Assembly (NCBI GenBank): GCA_025462645.1
Contig: JAOAPB010000067.1
Coordinates: forward strand, 1-64,000
DNA from: Edaphobacter sp.
GTDB taxonomy: Bacteria > Acidobacteriota > Terriglobia > Terriglobales > Acidobacteriaceae
Length of the DNA: 64,000 nt
Direction of reading: 5' to 3'
The number at the start of each line of letters is the position of its first letter. Position 1 is the first letter of the stretch. The notes under the pieces are model-generated. The model was not told where the DNA came from, did not search any database, and was given only the letters and a program-made list of their open reading frames with translations. A program made the position numbers and the translations under genes. Below are positions 18,156-30,248 of this stretch, in pieces.

Positions 18156-21008
18156 TTAGAACGTCAGTCGCATCGCCAGTTGTACCTGTCGCGGATCTCC
18201 TACGGCTGTTGCTCGCCCGAAGGTCGAGGTCGGCGTGGATGGGTAAGCTCCCGTGCCCCATGTGCCGTTCGGGATCATATCGTTCCGGTGATTGAGGGCA
18301 TTGAACGCTTCAGCAATTCCTTCGAGCTTTACCCGGTCGGTCAGGCTGAAGGTACGGCTCAGACGCGCGTTGAGGCTGAAGAAATCGAAGCCGATCCCGG
18401 CGTTCCTGCCGATCACCGTGCCGGGAAGAGCCTGTCTGCAGGAGAGGGTCAATACGCCACCGACACAAGGCCGGAGAGTCGTTCCCTGAAGGCTCGTGGT
18501 TCCTGTGACGATGTTGAAGGGAAGTTTGGAGTAGTACTGCAAGATGCCGCCCAGCCGCCATCCATGGCTGAGATGATCGACCGCTCCATGAGCGGGGCTG
18601 GTGGGCGAGTGAACGCTCGTGTCAAAGATGACGCGGTGCCTCTGATCGTCGTCGGAACGGCTGCGATCCTCGCCGACGAAGAAGTTGTTGATCGGAGAAC
18701 TGAAGAAGAACTCGCCTACGTCGTCGATTGCCTTCGACCAGGTATAAGAGAGGCGGAAGCTACCCCAGGCGACGGGCCGCTGCACAAATGAGACCGCCAG
18801 ACCATCGTAGTAGGAGTCGGCCTTCGAGTCATAGGCGCGACTGTTAGCGTAGGCTGGATTTGGCCGCGTTCCGTCCGGATTGATGTTGGTGTTGATTGAC
18901 GTGATCAGGTGAAGTCCGCGCACATGCTGGTAGCTGATGCCGAGGGTACTGTGATTGGAGAGTTGCTGTTCGACCTCAAGACTGGCCTGTTGCGAATAGG
19001 CGTTCTGAATATTGCGATTCATCAATGTGAAGTTGAGCAGAGCGTTCGTAGGTGGAGCGGCTGCAACATTCGGGAAGACAGGGGCTCCGGGATCTCCCGG
19101 AGAGAAGGTGTAACTGAGGAGCTTTGCCTGATTCACGTTTGTAGTGTTGGAAGCCGAGAGCAAAGCATTTGCCAGAGCGCGCAGCGGAATCCGGTCGTAG
19201 AACAGCCCGTAGCTTCCACGCACGACGGTGCGCGAGTTGGCGAAGGGCGACCACGCAAAGCCGACGCGCGGAGAGATGTTGTTGGTGTCGGTGTGGATCG
19301 TCTGCAAGAACTGAAGGTCATAGCGAACTCCTGCATTGAGGGTGAAGCTGGGACTTAGCTTCCACTCATCCTGAACGTAGAAGCCGATGTTGGGATTAGT
19401 TTGCGAGACGGCCGGAACACCAAATGACTGGGTGTAGCCCTGTGTGTTGTAGGCGCCGGATTGGAAGGCGGCGAGCGATGCGAACGTATAGGCTCCGCGT
19501 AGCGACTGGGGAAATGTAATGGTGTCGTTGTTATAGAGAAGATCGATACCAGTCTTGATGGTATGTGCTCCGCGCTGCAGCACGAGGTTATCGACCACCT
19601 CGTAGAGATAGTTGAGTCTGGCTATCGGCGACGAGGAGAAGCGACCGAACTGAGCTACACCCGAGATCGTTACGGCTGGGCCGAGCTCATCGTTCGGAGG
19701 GGCGTTGAGGTTGTCATAGGTGAACTGACCGCGCGTCTCGTTGAAGGTTCGCGGGGAGAGTGTTGCGATATTGCTGATGGCAAGAGTGTGGTTGGTGTCG
19801 CGGACGGCCGTACCGAAGCTGACGGCAGCAAGGCCGCCAACTCCACGGGCATTGATGCTGTCGAGGGTATAGAGACTGTAACGGCCATTGAACTGGTCGC
19901 GCTCGTTGAATCGGTGATCGCCGCGTACGAAGAAGTTCGTGGTGTGAACGGTAGTCGGATAGAGCGTTGTTGGCCCAGACCCAACACTGAGGAGAGGGGC
20001 CTTGTAGCCGACCGCTTGCAGGCGGGTATTGATCGTGGCGGCGGTTGCTGGACTAATGGTAATGATGCCGTTGGTGTTCAACCGGCGCTGCTCAAAGTTG
20101 CCATAGAGAAAGGTACGGTCACGTTGCAGTGGACCGGAGAGGCTTGCTCCATACTGTCCTTGCGTCAGCGGTAGCTTGCCTCCTGATAGCGCGTTGTTCG
20201 CGTTCAGGCGTTGATTCTGTAAGTAGCCATAAAGGCTGCCGCGCAGGTTATTGGTGCCGCTTTTTGTGATGACGTTGAAGTAGCCTCCGAGTGCGCGACC
20301 GAACTCCGCCTGACCGCCGGAGGTAACGACCTGGAACTCACGGACTACATCGAATCCATAGAAGTTGCCGGCGAGCCCGGCAGCGTCATCATTGGCGGAG
20401 AGCCCGTCCACGATGAAGCCGTTCGAAAAATTTCGCTGGCTATTGATGGAATAGCCTTGTCCAGGAACCGGGGAGGTCTCGGCGAAGGTCTGGGTGCTGG
20501 CAGTGTTCGTTGGGGAGACGCCGGGGACAAGAAGGGCGAGGTCGAGATAGTTCCTCCCGTTATAAGGGAGATCGGTAGCCTCGGCTTGGCTTACCGTTTG
20601 AGTAATCTGGCTGCGGTTCTCTTCGAGGAGAGGCGACTGGGTGCTGACCTCGACGGTTGTTGCGTCTGACTGCACACTCAGATTAATGGAGAGGTCGAAT
20701 GCTGCACCCACGGTAAGGTTCACCTGACGCCTTACCCCTGCAAAGCCGAGCTGCTGGACGCGGAGCTCGTATCGGCCCACAGACAGATAGGGAAAACGGA
20801 AGCGGCCCTGGGAGTCCGACGTGGCTTTTCTGGTCTGATTGGTCGCAGCCTCTGTTGCTTCAACCGTTGCGTTGGGAACAATCGCGCCGGTTGGATCAAT
20901 CACTCGTCCTGTAATGGAAGCGGTAGTGAGAGTCTCTTGTGCCCATGCACAGGAACCATAAATGAGAAGAAACAGGATGGATAGGAAAATAGCTCTGGGT
21001 CGAAACAC
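18156..21008 (-). CDS. TonB-dependent receptor with N-terminal carboxypeptidase-regulatory-like domain (Oar-like)
   Basis: TTASITGRVIDPTGAIVPNATVEATEAATNQTRKATSDSQGRFRFPYLSVGRYEL...; plug and barrel features (FSNGFIVDGLSANDD, YGLFYDRIP). Confidence 0.93.
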   Translation of the reverse strand: MFRPRAIFLSILFLLIYGSCAWAQETLTTASITGRVIDPTGAIVPNATVEATEAATNQTRKATSDSQGRFRFPYLSVGRYELRVQQLGFAGVRRQVNLTVGAAFDLSINLSVQSDATTVEVSTQSPLLEENRSQITQTVSQAEATDLPYNGRNYLDLALLVPGVSPTNTASTQTFAETSPVPGQGYSINSQRNFSNGFIVDGLSANDDAAGLAGNFYGFDVVREFQVVTSGGQAEFGRALGGYFNVITKSGTNNLRGSLYGYLQNQRLNANNALSGGKLPLTQGQYGASLSGPLQRDRTFLYGNFEQRRLNTNGIITISPATAATINTRLQAVGYKAPLLSVGSGPTTLYPTTVHTTNFFVRGDHRFNERDQFNGRYSLYTLDSINARGVGGLAAVSFGTAVRDTNHTLAISNIATLSPRTFNETRGQFTYDNLNAPPNDELGPAVTISGVAQFGRFSSSPIARLNYLYEVVDNLVLQRGAHTIKTGIDLLYNNDTITFPQSLRGAYTFASLAAFQSGAYNTQGYTQSFGVPAVSQTNPNIGFYVQDEWKLSPSFTLNAGVRYDLQFLQTIHTDTNNISPRVGFAWSPFANSRTVVRGSYGLFYDRIPLRALANALLSASNTTNVNQAKLLSYTFSPGDPGAPVFPNVAAAPPTNALLNFTLMNRNIQNAYSQQASLEVEQQLSNHSTLGISYQHVRGLHLITSINTNINPDGTRPNPAYANSRAYDSKADSYYDGLAVSFVQRPVAWGSFRLSYTWSKAIDDVGEFFFSSPINNFFVGEDRSRSDDDQRHRVIFDTSVHSPTSPAHGAVDHLSHGWRLGGILQYYSKLPFNIVTGTTSLQGTTLRPCVGGVLTLSCRQALPGTVIGRNAGIGFDFFSLNARLSRTFSLTDRVKLEGIAEAFNALNHRNDMIPNGTWGTGAYPSTPTSTFGRATAVGDPRQVQLAMRLTF

Positions 21009-21065
21009 GTTGACTCCGATAAATCGGCATGACGCAAATAGCGCGATGCGGGCCTTTGTTTTGTT

Positions 21066-21554
21066 TCAGGCGAGGAGGGTCGTCGGAGGAGGGCCGCGTT
21101 TCTGCTGCGATCGATCGAAGGAGATTCGACCTTGAGCTTCGATCTGCGGACGTTGTGCAGGATGCGACAGGATCTCGGCGAAGAGAAGAGAGGCTAACGC
21201 AAGCTGGAAGCTGTGTCCATGCACGGTCGCCGGGGATGCCGGGGTGTACGGGCATCTCTCGACTACTTGAGCCAAACCGTGGGAGTGCGATGGGTTGTCG
21301 TTTGGCGCGAGCGACATCCTGTGCATCGAGCAGGCATGTTTGCCATGGGTTCGGCAACATGCCGGCAAGGTGGTTTCATTCGGGACTTGCAGGGAGGTGA
21401 ACGGGAGAAGGAGCAGCGACGAAAAGATGGCGAGAAGGATTATGGCGCTCGTTCGCCATACCCACGACTGCCGATCTCTTCCTGGGAGCTGCATGATTAC
21501 GTTACCCCTGTCTATGGGAGCTATGGACGCCTCTGGGTCGAGCGCGGAGATCAT
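21066..21554 (-). CDS. Small secreted Cys/His-containing protein, paralogue of 21700..22113
   Basis: Hydrophobic N-terminus, TLPACCRTHGKHAC, ERCPY, C-terminal KRGPPPTTLLA. Confidence 0.55.
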   Translation of the reverse strand: MISALDPEASIAPIDRGNVIMQLPGRDRQSWVWRTSAIILLAIFSSLLLLPFTSLQVPNETTLPACCRTHGKHACSMHRMSLAPNDNPSHSHGLAQVVERCPYTPASPATVHGHSFQLALASLLFAEILSHPAQRPQIEAQGRISFDRSQQKRGPPPTTLLA

Positions 21555-21699
21555 CAGGCTTCGTACCGGACAAAAAGGATGAGCCTTCGCTGCAAATGAT
21601 GCAGGCGTCTTTTGACGCGATGAAAGACGATCGCGAGAGCACTATGGGCTAGAGTCCATCAAGGTAATGCAGAATCTCTCTGCGCAGGTTCAAGTGTGG

Positions 21700-22113
21700 C
21701 TATGCGAGGGAGAGTTGCGGGGGGCCGCGTTCCTGCATGGAGCGATCAGGTTCGATCCATGCACAAGCATGCTCTGACGCTTTGTCTGCGGAGCTAACTG
21801 CGAGCCGGATAAATAGAGGAGCAGAGGCGTGAAGGGAAAGGTCATTGCGCTGGAGAGGAGCAATGGCCTGTGGGTAAGCTGGGCACTTCTCCCGAACGGC
21901 CGAGAGCCTAATCCCCTGAGACTGCTCATCCAGCACAGTCTTCGCGCAGTGATGCGCACCGTTCCGCCGACAGCACGCCGGAAGATTGCCATTCACGTCT
22001 GCAGTGAGAGCAAACAGCGGCGATACCAGCGGCAGGCTGAACAGAAGAAGAAGCGAGATGGCCAGAAGACGGCGCATACTCGCGATTGTAGCGCACGCCG
22101 GGGACAACCGCAT
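21700..22113 (-). CDS. Small secreted Cys/His-containing protein
   Basis: Signal-peptide-like N-terminus; NLPACCRRNGAHHC, EKCPAY, C-terminal ERGPPQLSLA. Confidence 0.6.
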   Translation of the reverse strand: MRLSPACATIASMRRLLAISLLLLFSLPLVSPLFALTADVNGNLPACCRRNGAHHCAKTVLDEQSQGIRLSAVREKCPAYPQAIAPLQRNDLSLHASAPLFIRLAVSSADKASEHACAWIEPDRSMQERGPPQLSLA

Positions 22114-22152
22114 TCTCTGGTGTTGACGTCGAAGGGGGAATTTGAGTCTATG

Positions 22153-23097
22153 TCAATGGCGTAAGGGTCTGGCTTCAGAGCGCAACAGCGGCTTGAGATC
22201 TACCTCGAAGAAGTGAATCTTGTCTGCTCCCTCGGTCGTACTCACCGAGAGGTCCTGTAGCATGGACGGCTGCAGGTTGAGTTCACCCATATGGAGCGTC
22301 TGCATCTTCGTCGGGCTGCTGGTTGCAACAATTGGCGCGGTCAAGGTTTGTGAGCCTAGGTGCACGACGAATTGAGAGCCTGTGGCGACGCTGGGTTTCG
22401 CTGTGCTGTACAGGATGCTCACGTCGAGCTTTCCTGACTCATTCACGCGTACGTTCCAGCGAAGCGCGTTGCCCTTCTTCTCCAGGCCGTCGACATAATA
22501 GCGTGCAGCCTTGCCATCGCCATAACTGAAGTCCACTCCGTCCGTCGTCGCGTCAAAGCCGAGGAGCCGGTTGTTTCCCCAATGCGTCCCGAGGAGTCTC
22601 CCTTGTTTTGCTTTTACTCCATCTGTGGTCTTCAATACGATGACAGAGTCGACGGCATCCGGCGCAGTTGCGGGTACGCGTACGCTGAGATATTCGCTGC
22701 CAACCCGTTCCAGCTTCAACGGCTTCTTCGCGGGATCGCTTAGCAGATATGCAGTACTGACCTGGCTGAGCAAACCGCCAACTACCAATCGACGATTCGC
22801 GGGCCACTCAAAGACGTGGAGGTAGACGGTATTTTCTTTCACGGTGGAGTCGCCCCAGGCTTGTCTATCGAGTGGCGTGCGCTGCGTTCCACGGATACTT
22901 TCGGCATTCACCGACATCCATCGCCCAATGCTTTCGAGGGTCGCAACATCGGGCGGATCGATGGTGCCATCACCACGCGGACCAATGTTGAGAAGGATGT
23001 TGCCTCCCTTTGCTGCTGCCTTTGCCAGTAGCTGAATAAAATAGGAGAGATTCTCTCTGTTGCGGCACACCCTATGCCAGGTCAAAACATTGGGCAT
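22153..23097 (-). pseudogene. Alpha-L-fucosidase (GH29), C-terminal part
   Basis: [55 protein letters not shown] plus C-terminal beta domain; N-terminal catalytic half absent. Confidence 0.75.
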
Positions 23098-23120
23098 CGG
23101 AGCGAAAACGAGTGGGGTTT

Positions 23121-23450
23121 ATGAAATATCGATGGAAGGCGTGGTGGATTCGTCCCACAGCGGCGGCAATCTTCACCATCTCAGGAATAGCAGGGGCACA
23201 GAATCCGGCATCCGACGCGCAGAGACGATCGGAGGCAGCCAATGAGCCGATGCAGAGCGGCGCGGCAGCCCAGCGCGATACGGCTGCAATCTGCGACGCC
23301 CAGACGGGTTGGTATGCGGATGCACTCAAGACGCGCGACGAACGTTTGGCATGGTGGCGCGAGGCGCGCTTCGGCTGTTTCATCCACTGGGGAGCCTACT
23401 CCGTACTGGGTGGAGAGTGGCAAGGCAAACTTATCAAGAATGAATCTTGA
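23121..23450 (+). pseudogene. Alpha-L-fucosidase (GH29), N-terminal part on the opposite strand
   Basis: Signal peptide then [29 protein letters not shown], typical of GH29 N-termini; stops shortly after. Confidence 0.75.
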
Positions 23451-23511
23451 TTTTTATAGGCAATTGTACCGCGTCGCACTTCTACTCAAGCTGCTGGCAA
23501 TCCTAATGTCG

Positions 23512-26500
23512 CTAAAGAGGGAGGGAGAGAATGCCGACGAGCGGAATGCCAACCCAGGTGGGTCGACTGTTGAGCTCATAGAGTAGCTCGTAGAGTGCTT
23601 TCTCCAGTAAATAGCCGTTGAGCTGGAGCTGAGCCTCCGCAGATGGGGGAATGAGATGTGAGTTCGCAGCAACGATGGATTGATGGTAGGTGCGGAGGAA
23701 TTCTGTGGATACGGCGTTTTGCCAGAGGCGAGCCCAAGCTTCAATGTTTCTGGCGTCGTCGGGTCTGCGTTGAGCAAAGGCGTTGAGACCAGCGTAGGCG
23801 GCGTAGCTGAAAGAGCGCAACATGCCGGCAACGTCTTTGAGGGGCGACTGTTTAGCGCGTCGCGTGGGGAGGTCGCGTGCGGGTTCGCCTTCGAAGTCGA
23901 GGATGACGTAGTCACCACGCGAACGTAGCACTTGTCCAAGATGATAGTCGCCGTGGATGCGGATGCGCTGGCCGGCGTTAGCGGGCGGGATGGAAGCGAT
24001 GGAGCGGGCACGAGAGAGGAGTTTGAGACGCCAACTGAGAACAAGCGCAGCGTTGTCGGCAACAGCGTCGGTCAGGTGGGACATACCTCGTTTTAGTGCC
24101 CCAAGAGAGAGGGATATTTGTTGTTCGATTCGGTTGGCCTCTGATGTGAGGTCACTGGAGGTGAAGGGTTCTGCGAGAAAGGCCGGGTTGTCGGTTGGTG
24201 TGGCAAGTGCAAGATGCATCTCGGCAGTACGGCGGCCAAGGAGAGCGGCAGCATCGAGATAGAGACCGGCGTGTTCACGGGCGAGCGAGGAAGGCTCATT
24301 ATCTGAGAGGAAGCTAGGAGAGCTGCCCGTGTCTTGTAGTGCTGGCAAAATTGCGACGCTGTCGTAGTACAGAGAGAGCTCATCGAGCGTCCACTGCCAT
24401 CCATCACCTTCGTTTTCAACGAGGCCTTGCAGCATTGCAACGGTGGTGGGGTCGCCGTCTTTGGAGTTGAGCGTGATATCGCCGAGGAATGGGGCAATTC
24501 GGGTGAAATGCGTAGTCTCGGTGAGGAATCTGCCTATCTCGGTATCGGGATTTTCGCCAGGCTCGAGACGGCGAAATATCTTCATGATGAGTTTGGCGTC
24601 GTAGATGATCGACGTGTTTGATTGTTCGGCGGAACCGGTGCGTGCGGGAAGTGGATTGTCCCCTCGAACTTCAGCGAGTGTGCTGCTGCTGTGACCTTGC
24701 AGCATGCCGGCTCGACTATTAAGTACGCCGTTCGTTGCGATGATATTGAGTATGGCCTGACGGACGTCTTCGAGTGCAACGGCGTCATGAAGGATGGCAG
24801 GGCCGGTAGACGTACTGACGGTTGCAAGGATGTTTGCGGGATCGATAGCGCGAATTGTCTCGGCAGTCTCACCAGAGCTGATGGCGAGGGGGAGTTGATA
24901 GATGTTGGTGGTGTCATCGTCGTAGGTTAGTTGTAAGAAGATAAGAGCGGCGTTAAGGCCGGGGAGCTCTGCAGCGTCGAGCACCTCGATGGTTTTGGTA
25001 GTGCGCGATTTTGCGCCGAACCAGCGCTGACGTGGCAGATAGGTGATGAGGAGTTGCTGGAGAAGTACCAGGCCGGGGCCGGTTAGAACTCCTCCGATGC
25101 CTTGATGGAGGAGATCGAGAATCGGCTCTTCTTGGGGGACCTGGACGGGCTCAGGGAGCTCGGGCGCAAGCTGGAGCTCTAGCCACAGGAAGGAATAGGG
25201 GGCAAGCGTGAGCGGATATGGCTGTGTGGAGATGGTGGGAAAGGTGACGTAGCCCAGCATCTCGACGGGGATCATGCCTGAGAATCTGCTCAAATCGAGT
25301 GAGACGGGCTGCGAGAAGCGAGAGAGATTCGCTACGCAGAGGACAATCTCATTGCTGCCATTTTCTTCGTATTGACGAATATAGGCAAGGATCTTTCTAT
25401 TGTCGGGATTGAGGAATTCCTGTGTGCCGCGCCCGAAGACATGGAAGAGCTTACGGAGCGCAATCATGTTGCGCGTCCACTGCAGGAGCGACGATTGATC
25501 GGATTGCTGCGCTTCGACGTTGATGGATTGATATCCCCAGATGGGATCAGTGATGACAGGGAAGTAGAGCCGCGCTGGGACCGCAGTGGAAAAACCGGCA
25601 TTGCGGTCCGAGTTCCACTGCATGGGAGTACGGACACCATTGCGGTCGCCGAGGTAAATGTTGTCTCCCATGCCGATCTCGTCGCCGTAGTACATGATGG
25701 GGGTTCCGGGAAAGCTGAGCAGAAGCGAGTTGAGCAGTTCGATGCGGCGGCGATTATTGTCGACGAGTGGTGCGAGGCGGCGACGAATGCCCACATTGAT
25801 GCGCATGCGGGGGTCGGCAGAGTAGGCGAGATACATATAGTCACGTTCGTCATCCGTGACCATTTCGAGGGTGAGCTCGTCGTGATTTCGCAGGAAAAGT
25901 CCCCACTGACAGTTGTCCGGGATCGCGGGGGTCTGGGCCATGATGTCGGTGATGGGAAGACGATCTTCCTGGCGGAGAGCCATATAGATGCGCGGCATCA
26001 AGGGAAAGTGGAAGGCCATGTGGCACTCGTCGCCATCGCCGAAGTAGGGGCGGACGTCGGTGGGCCATTGGTTGGCCTCGGCAAGAACTAGACGATTGTT
26101 GTAGTCGGCGTCGATCGCGGCGCGAATCTTTTTGATCACGGCGTGAGTTTCAGGGAGATTCTCGCAGCTGGTGCCGTCACGTTCGACGAGATAAGGAATT
26201 GCATCCATGCGAAGCGCGTCGACGCCCATATCGAGCCAGAAGCGCATGGCCTTGAGCACTTCTTCGATGACAACAGGATTGTCGAAGTTGAGGTCGGGCT
26301 GATGTGAGAAAAAGCGGTGCCAATAGTAGGACTTTGCCACCTCGTCCCAAGTCCAGTTGGATTTCTCCGTGTCGGTAAATATGATGCGAGCATCTTTGAA
26401 GAGTTGATCGGTCTGTGACCAGACGTAGAAGTCGCGCTCGGGCGAACCCGGAGGGGCGTTGCGCGCAGCCTTGAACCATGGGTGTTGGTCGCTGGTGTGA

Positions 26501-26826
26501 TTGATGACAAGCTCGATCATGACCTGCATGCCACGAAGATGAGCGGCATCGAGGAACATTTTGAAGTCATTAAGAGTGCCGTAGCTGGGGTTGACGTCGA
26601 CGTAGTTGGCTATATCGTAGCCGTCGTCGCGTAAGGGAGAGGGAAAGAAGGGAAGCAGCCAAAGGCAGGTAACGCCAAGATCCTGCAGGTAGTCGAGCTT
26701 GGACATCAAGCCGGGAAAGTCGCCTATGCCGTCCGCATTCGAGTCCATGAAGGCGCGAACGTGAATTTCATAGATGATCGCGTCTTTGTACCAAAGTGGA
26801 TCGGTGGCGCTTCCGGCTTTTTTCAC
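23512..26826 (-). CDS. treS: Maltose alpha-D-glucosyltransferase (trehalose synthase) fused to maltokinase
   Basis: [65 protein letters not shown]-terminal kinase part [28 protein letters not shown]. Confidence 0.96.
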   Translation of the reverse strand: MKKAGSATDPLWYKDAIIYEIHVRAFMDSNADGIGDFPGLMSKLDYLQDLGVTCLWLLPFFPSPLRDDGYDIANYVDVNPSYGTLNDFKMFLDAAHLRGMQVMIELVINHTSDQHPWFKAARNAPPGSPERDFYVWSQTDQLFKDARIIFTDTEKSNWTWDEVAKSYYWHRFFSHQPDLNFDNPVVIEEVLKAMRFWLDMGVDALRMDAIPYLVERDGTSCENLPETHAVIKKIRAAIDADYNNRLVLAEANQWPTDVRPYFGDGDECHMAFHFPLMPRIYMALRQEDRLPITDIMAQTPAIPDNCQWGLFLRNHDELTLEMVTDDERDYMYLAYSADPRMRINVGIRRRLAPLVDNNRRRIELLNSLLLSFPGTPIMYYGDEIGMGDNIYLGDRNGVRTPMQWNSDRNAGFSTAVPARLYFPVITDPIWGYQSINVEAQQSDQSSLLQWTRNMIALRKLFHVFGRGTQEFLNPDNRKILAYIRQYEENGSNEIVLCVANLSRFSQPVSLDLSRFSGMIPVEMLGYVTFPTISTQPYPLTLAPYSFLWLELQLAPELPEPVQVPQEEPILDLLHQGIGGVLTGPGLVLLQQLLITYLPRQRWFGAKSRTTKTIEVLDAAELPGLNAALIFLQLTYDDDTTNIYQLPLAISSGETAETIRAIDPANILATVSTSTGPAILHDAVALEDVRQAILNIIATNGVLNSRAGMLQGHSSSTLAEVRGDNPLPARTGSAEQSNTSIIYDAKLIMKIFRRLEPGENPDTEIGRFLTETTHFTRIAPFLGDITLNSKDGDPTTVAMLQGLVENEGDGWQWTLDELSLYYDSVAILPALQDTGSSPSFLSDNEPSSLAREHAGLYLDAAALLGRRTAEMHLALATPTDNPAFLAEPFTSSDLTSEANRIEQQISLSLGALKRGMSHLTDAVADNAALVLSWRLKLLSRARSIASIPPANAGQRIRIHGDYHLGQVLRSRGDYVILDFEGEPARDLPTRRAKQSPLKDVAGMLRSFSYAAYAGLNAFAQRRPDDARNIEAWARLWQNAVSTEFLRTYHQSIVAANSHLIPPSAEAQLQLNGYLLEKALYELLYELNSRPTWVGIPLVGILSLPL

Positions 26827-26882
26827 TGGTTTCCCTCGTGCTATGGCTTGCTGCAGTTCTATTTGCTGAATTGAGTGTAGGC

Positions 26883-28880
26883 TCAGAGATTATGCGGGGA
26901 TAGGCGGAAGATGTGTGCAGGCATTCGGTCCGGGCGCAGAGCGACGAAGTTGCGACGGCCGCTCCACTGATAGCGCGCACCTGTGAGCAAGTCTTCTACT
27001 TCAAAGGAATCATTGTGAGAGATCCCAAGTTCCTCCAGGTCGAGGTTGGTCCAGCCTGCCTGTTCCTGCGTGGGGTCAATGTTGATCGCCACAAGAATCC
27101 GATTGTCGCCGTTTGATTTGCTGTAGCAGAGGATATTCGGATTTTCGACGGGGTGGAAGTGGAGGGAACCGTCGCTTTGCAGGGCAGGGTTGTCATGGCG
27201 GATCTGGTTGATCTGCGTGATCAGTGGCGCAAGGCTGTGGCTTGCGGAGCGGTCCCAATGGCGTATTTCATACTTCTCACTGTTGAGATACTCTTCGCTA
27301 CCGGGCTTTGCGGGAACGTTCTCGCAGAGCTCGAAGGCCGGTCCGTAGATTCCATAGTTCGCCCCCAGTGTTGCGGCGAGGATGAGGCGCTGCATAAAGG
27401 CGGGACGGCCGCCGGTCTGTAGAGCGGCATGGAGTATATCGGGGGTATTGGGCCACAGGTGGGGACGGAAGAAGTCGGTAACGGGCGGCTTGGTGATCTC
27501 TTCGAAGTATGCCTGCAGCTCGTCCTTGTTATTGCGCCAGGTGAAGTAGGTGTAGGACTGGGTGAAGCCAGCTTTTGCCAGCGCATACATGACATGAGGG
27601 CGAGTGAAGGCTTCGGCGAGGAATATGACGTCGGGGTACTTGGCGTGCAGGTCTGCGATGCACCACTCCCAGAAGGGAAAGGCTTTGGTGTGGGGGTTGT
27701 CGACACGGAAGATACGAACCCCTTGGCGAATCCAATAGGCGAAGACATCGCGCAGTCCGTCCCATAGGCGACGCCAGCTTGGAGATTCGAAGTTAAGGGG
27801 ATAGATGTCTTGATATTTCTTAGGAGGATTTTCCGCGTACTGGATGGAGCCGTCGGGACGGATGATGAACCAATCGGGATGTTCTGTCACCCAAGGGTGA
27901 TCAGGAGAGCATTGAAAGGCAATATCGAGAGCTAGCTCCATGCCGAGATCGCGAGCGGAGCCGATGAGAGACTTGAAGTCGCGAAGTGTTCCGAGCTCGG
28001 CGTGGATCGCTTTGTGCCCACCATCCTTCGAGCCGATGGCCCATGGGCTGCCGGTATCATCGGGGGCGGCGGTAGTACTGTTATTCCGGCCCTTGCGAAA
28101 TGCCGTTCCGATGGGATGGATCGGTGGAAGGTAAAGCACGTTGAAGCCCATGGCGGCAATACTCGGCAGGAGTGCTTTTACGTCGGCAAAGGTACCATGT
28201 CGAGCGGGATCGGGAGATGCCGATCGAGGGAAGAGTTCATACCAAGTAGAGTAGCGGGCACGTTCGCGGTCGACCCACAGATGCAGTTCACGCGAGTAGC
28301 GAGTGATAAGAGTAGGGTCGGGATACAGCGCGGCTACTTCAACGACTTCGTCCCTGATTGGCCACTCGTAAACGGCAGCATTGCGATCTGCCAAGTCGTT
28401 GAGATCGGTTGCCGCTTGAGTGAGGAGTTTGTTGTGCGGACCCTTAGTTCGATTTGCTATTTGCTTCAACAAAATCGCGCCAGTGCGCAAAGCGAGTGGA
28501 ATATCCTGCGACTCGGCAGATTGATTTGACGCGTCTGGAGTGGGCTGGGCGGCAAGACGTTTTTTAAAATCTGCACACCATGTGCCAAAGTGATCGATCC
28601 ATGTCTCAATGGTGTAGCTCCAGTCACCGAGTTGATCTACGGTGAAAGTCGCCGACCAAAGATCGTTCGTGAGTGGCACGATTGACGTGGAGCGCCAATC
28701 AGTTTCGTCTCCATTCCGATACAGCAGACGTCCCGAGATATGATCATGGCCATCGCCGAAGACGGCAGCGGATACGGTTACCTCATCGCCGACGATCCTT
28801 TTCGCGGGATAGCGGCCGCATTCGACCTGCGGTCGAACTTCTTCTATAACGACACGTTTGCGGCCCTCAATAGGTTTCAT
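26883..28880 (-). CDS. glgE: Alpha-1,4-glucan:maltose-1-phosphate maltosyltransferase
   Basis: [62 protein letters not shown]. Confidence 0.95.
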   Translation of the reverse strand: MKPIEGRKRVVIEEVRPQVECGRYPAKRIVGDEVTVSAAVFGDGHDHISGRLLYRNGDETDWRSTSIVPLTNDLWSATFTVDQLGDWSYTIETWIDHFGTWCADFKKRLAAQPTPDASNQSAESQDIPLALRTGAILLKQIANRTKGPHNKLLTQAATDLNDLADRNAAVYEWPIRDEVVEVAALYPDPTLITRYSRELHLWVDRERARYSTWYELFPRSASPDPARHGTFADVKALLPSIAAMGFNVLYLPPIHPIGTAFRKGRNNSTTAAPDDTGSPWAIGSKDGGHKAIHAELGTLRDFKSLIGSARDLGMELALDIAFQCSPDHPWVTEHPDWFIIRPDGSIQYAENPPKKYQDIYPLNFESPSWRRLWDGLRDVFAYWIRQGVRIFRVDNPHTKAFPFWEWCIADLHAKYPDVIFLAEAFTRPHVMYALAKAGFTQSYTYFTWRNNKDELQAYFEEITKPPVTDFFRPHLWPNTPDILHAALQTGGRPAFMQRLILAATLGANYGIYGPAFELCENVPAKPGSEEYLNSEKYEIRHWDRSASHSLAPLITQINQIRHDNPALQSDGSLHFHPVENPNILCYSKSNGDNRILVAINIDPTQEQAGWTNLDLEELGISHNDSFEVEDLLTGARYQWSGRRNFVALRPDRMPAHIFRLSPHNL

Positions 28881-28978
28881 ATGATCTGCATATAGAAATT
28901 CACTTCCTTCTTCATCTCAATTATGCTCATGCCGTTTCCGGCATGTATCTGCCGAGACGAGTTCCTTCTTAGAAGGAT

Positions 28979-29001
28979 GCGCGCGAGGCCGCGCGCGTTT
29001 T
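28979..29001 (+). terminator. Candidate intrinsic terminator in the glgE-sirtuin intergenic region
   Basis: GCGCGCG-AGGC-CGCGCGC-g-TTTT hairpin. Confidence 0.4.
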
Positions 29002-29495
29002 CTATAGGACCACGCAGAAAGAATTGATGATGGGCAAGCAGATGGAAAGACGTCCTACATCCGCCTTAGATGCGTTAATATCGAGAGTGTTCGGTTTCAA
29101 TTCGAGTGTCGAGCGGCTCTAGGCGCAATTGCAGGTCACCAATCGAACATTGGACGTGCTATCATCCATGATTCGGTAATCGACGCGCTGCTTCCACCGA
29201 TATGTAGGTTGCATTGTCTTACCGGTCGAGCCGGTCTAGCTCTTCCTTCAACACTCCGGATTATGCCTTGGTAGCACGCTTTCACAGTCCGTCAACCGAC
29301 AGCATCGTAGTGATAATTGCTGGTATTCAACGTTTTCGCATGGATGCAGCGCATCAAAGCCATACATATTTGATGTAGGTGCTTTTCGGCGTTTATTTCA
29401 TCGCGGCTTGGGGACAACTTTTTTAATTTCGAGGCTTCAGTTCAAATGACTCGATCAAGTCAGACGGACCAGGCTACTTTGCATCTTATTTCCAT

Positions 29496-30219
29496 CATGC
29501 ACTTCACATCTCAAGATCGCCTCTTCGTCCTCACCGGTTCCGGTATCTCTGTTGAGAGCGGGCTCGCTACCTTCCGCGGATCCGGAGGCCTGTGGAACGG
29601 CTATCGCGTTGAGGAAGTCGCCACGCCCGAGGCCTGGCATGCCAATCCCGAGCTGGTCTGGCATTTCTACTCCATGCGTCGCCGGGATGCCCTGTCCGCG
29701 AAGCCGAACGCCGCACATCTCGCCTTGGCAGAGATAGAACAAAAACTTGGCGATCGATTCTATCTCTGTACTCAAAATGTCGATGACCTACACGAGCGCG
29801 CCGGCTCTCGCCGCATGCATCATATGCATGGCACTCTCTTCGAGTCCCGCTGCGAGCGTTGCAATGAACCGTTCCCAGACCAAGCTCTGTATGAGACGGC
29901 TGAGAACTTACCCCACTGTTCGGAATGTGGCACACTCATCCGGCCGCACATTGTGTGGTTTGGCGAAGAGCCGCTCGATATGGAACACATATATACCGAA
30001 CTCAACAAAGCTACCACTCTGCTTGTAGTTGGTACCTCAGGATCCGTCTATCCGGCGGCAGGCTTCGTACACGTTGCCAACCATCTGAATATCCAGACCG
30101 TCTACATCGGTCCTGAGGAGCCCTTCAATGCTGACGCCTTCAATGAAGTTGTTCTGGGGCCGGCAACAAAGGCGCTACCGCGCTTCTTCAAACCGCTGTC
30201 TCTACGTCTTGAAAGCTAA
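29496..30219 (+). CDS. cobB: NAD-dependent protein deacylase (sirtuin)
   Basis: LTGSGISVESGLATFRGSGGLWNGY; TQNVDDLHERAGS; CERC...CSECGTLIRPHIVWFGE. Start chosen at MHFTSQDR. Confidence 0.94.
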
Positions 30220-30248
30220 AAGCGAACAGATGTCAGTTGTCTGAAAGG

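Noticed and set aside
18126-20174. Several plus-strand ORFs (221 aa, 203 aa and others)
   Set aside because: Antisense to the TonB-dependent receptor.
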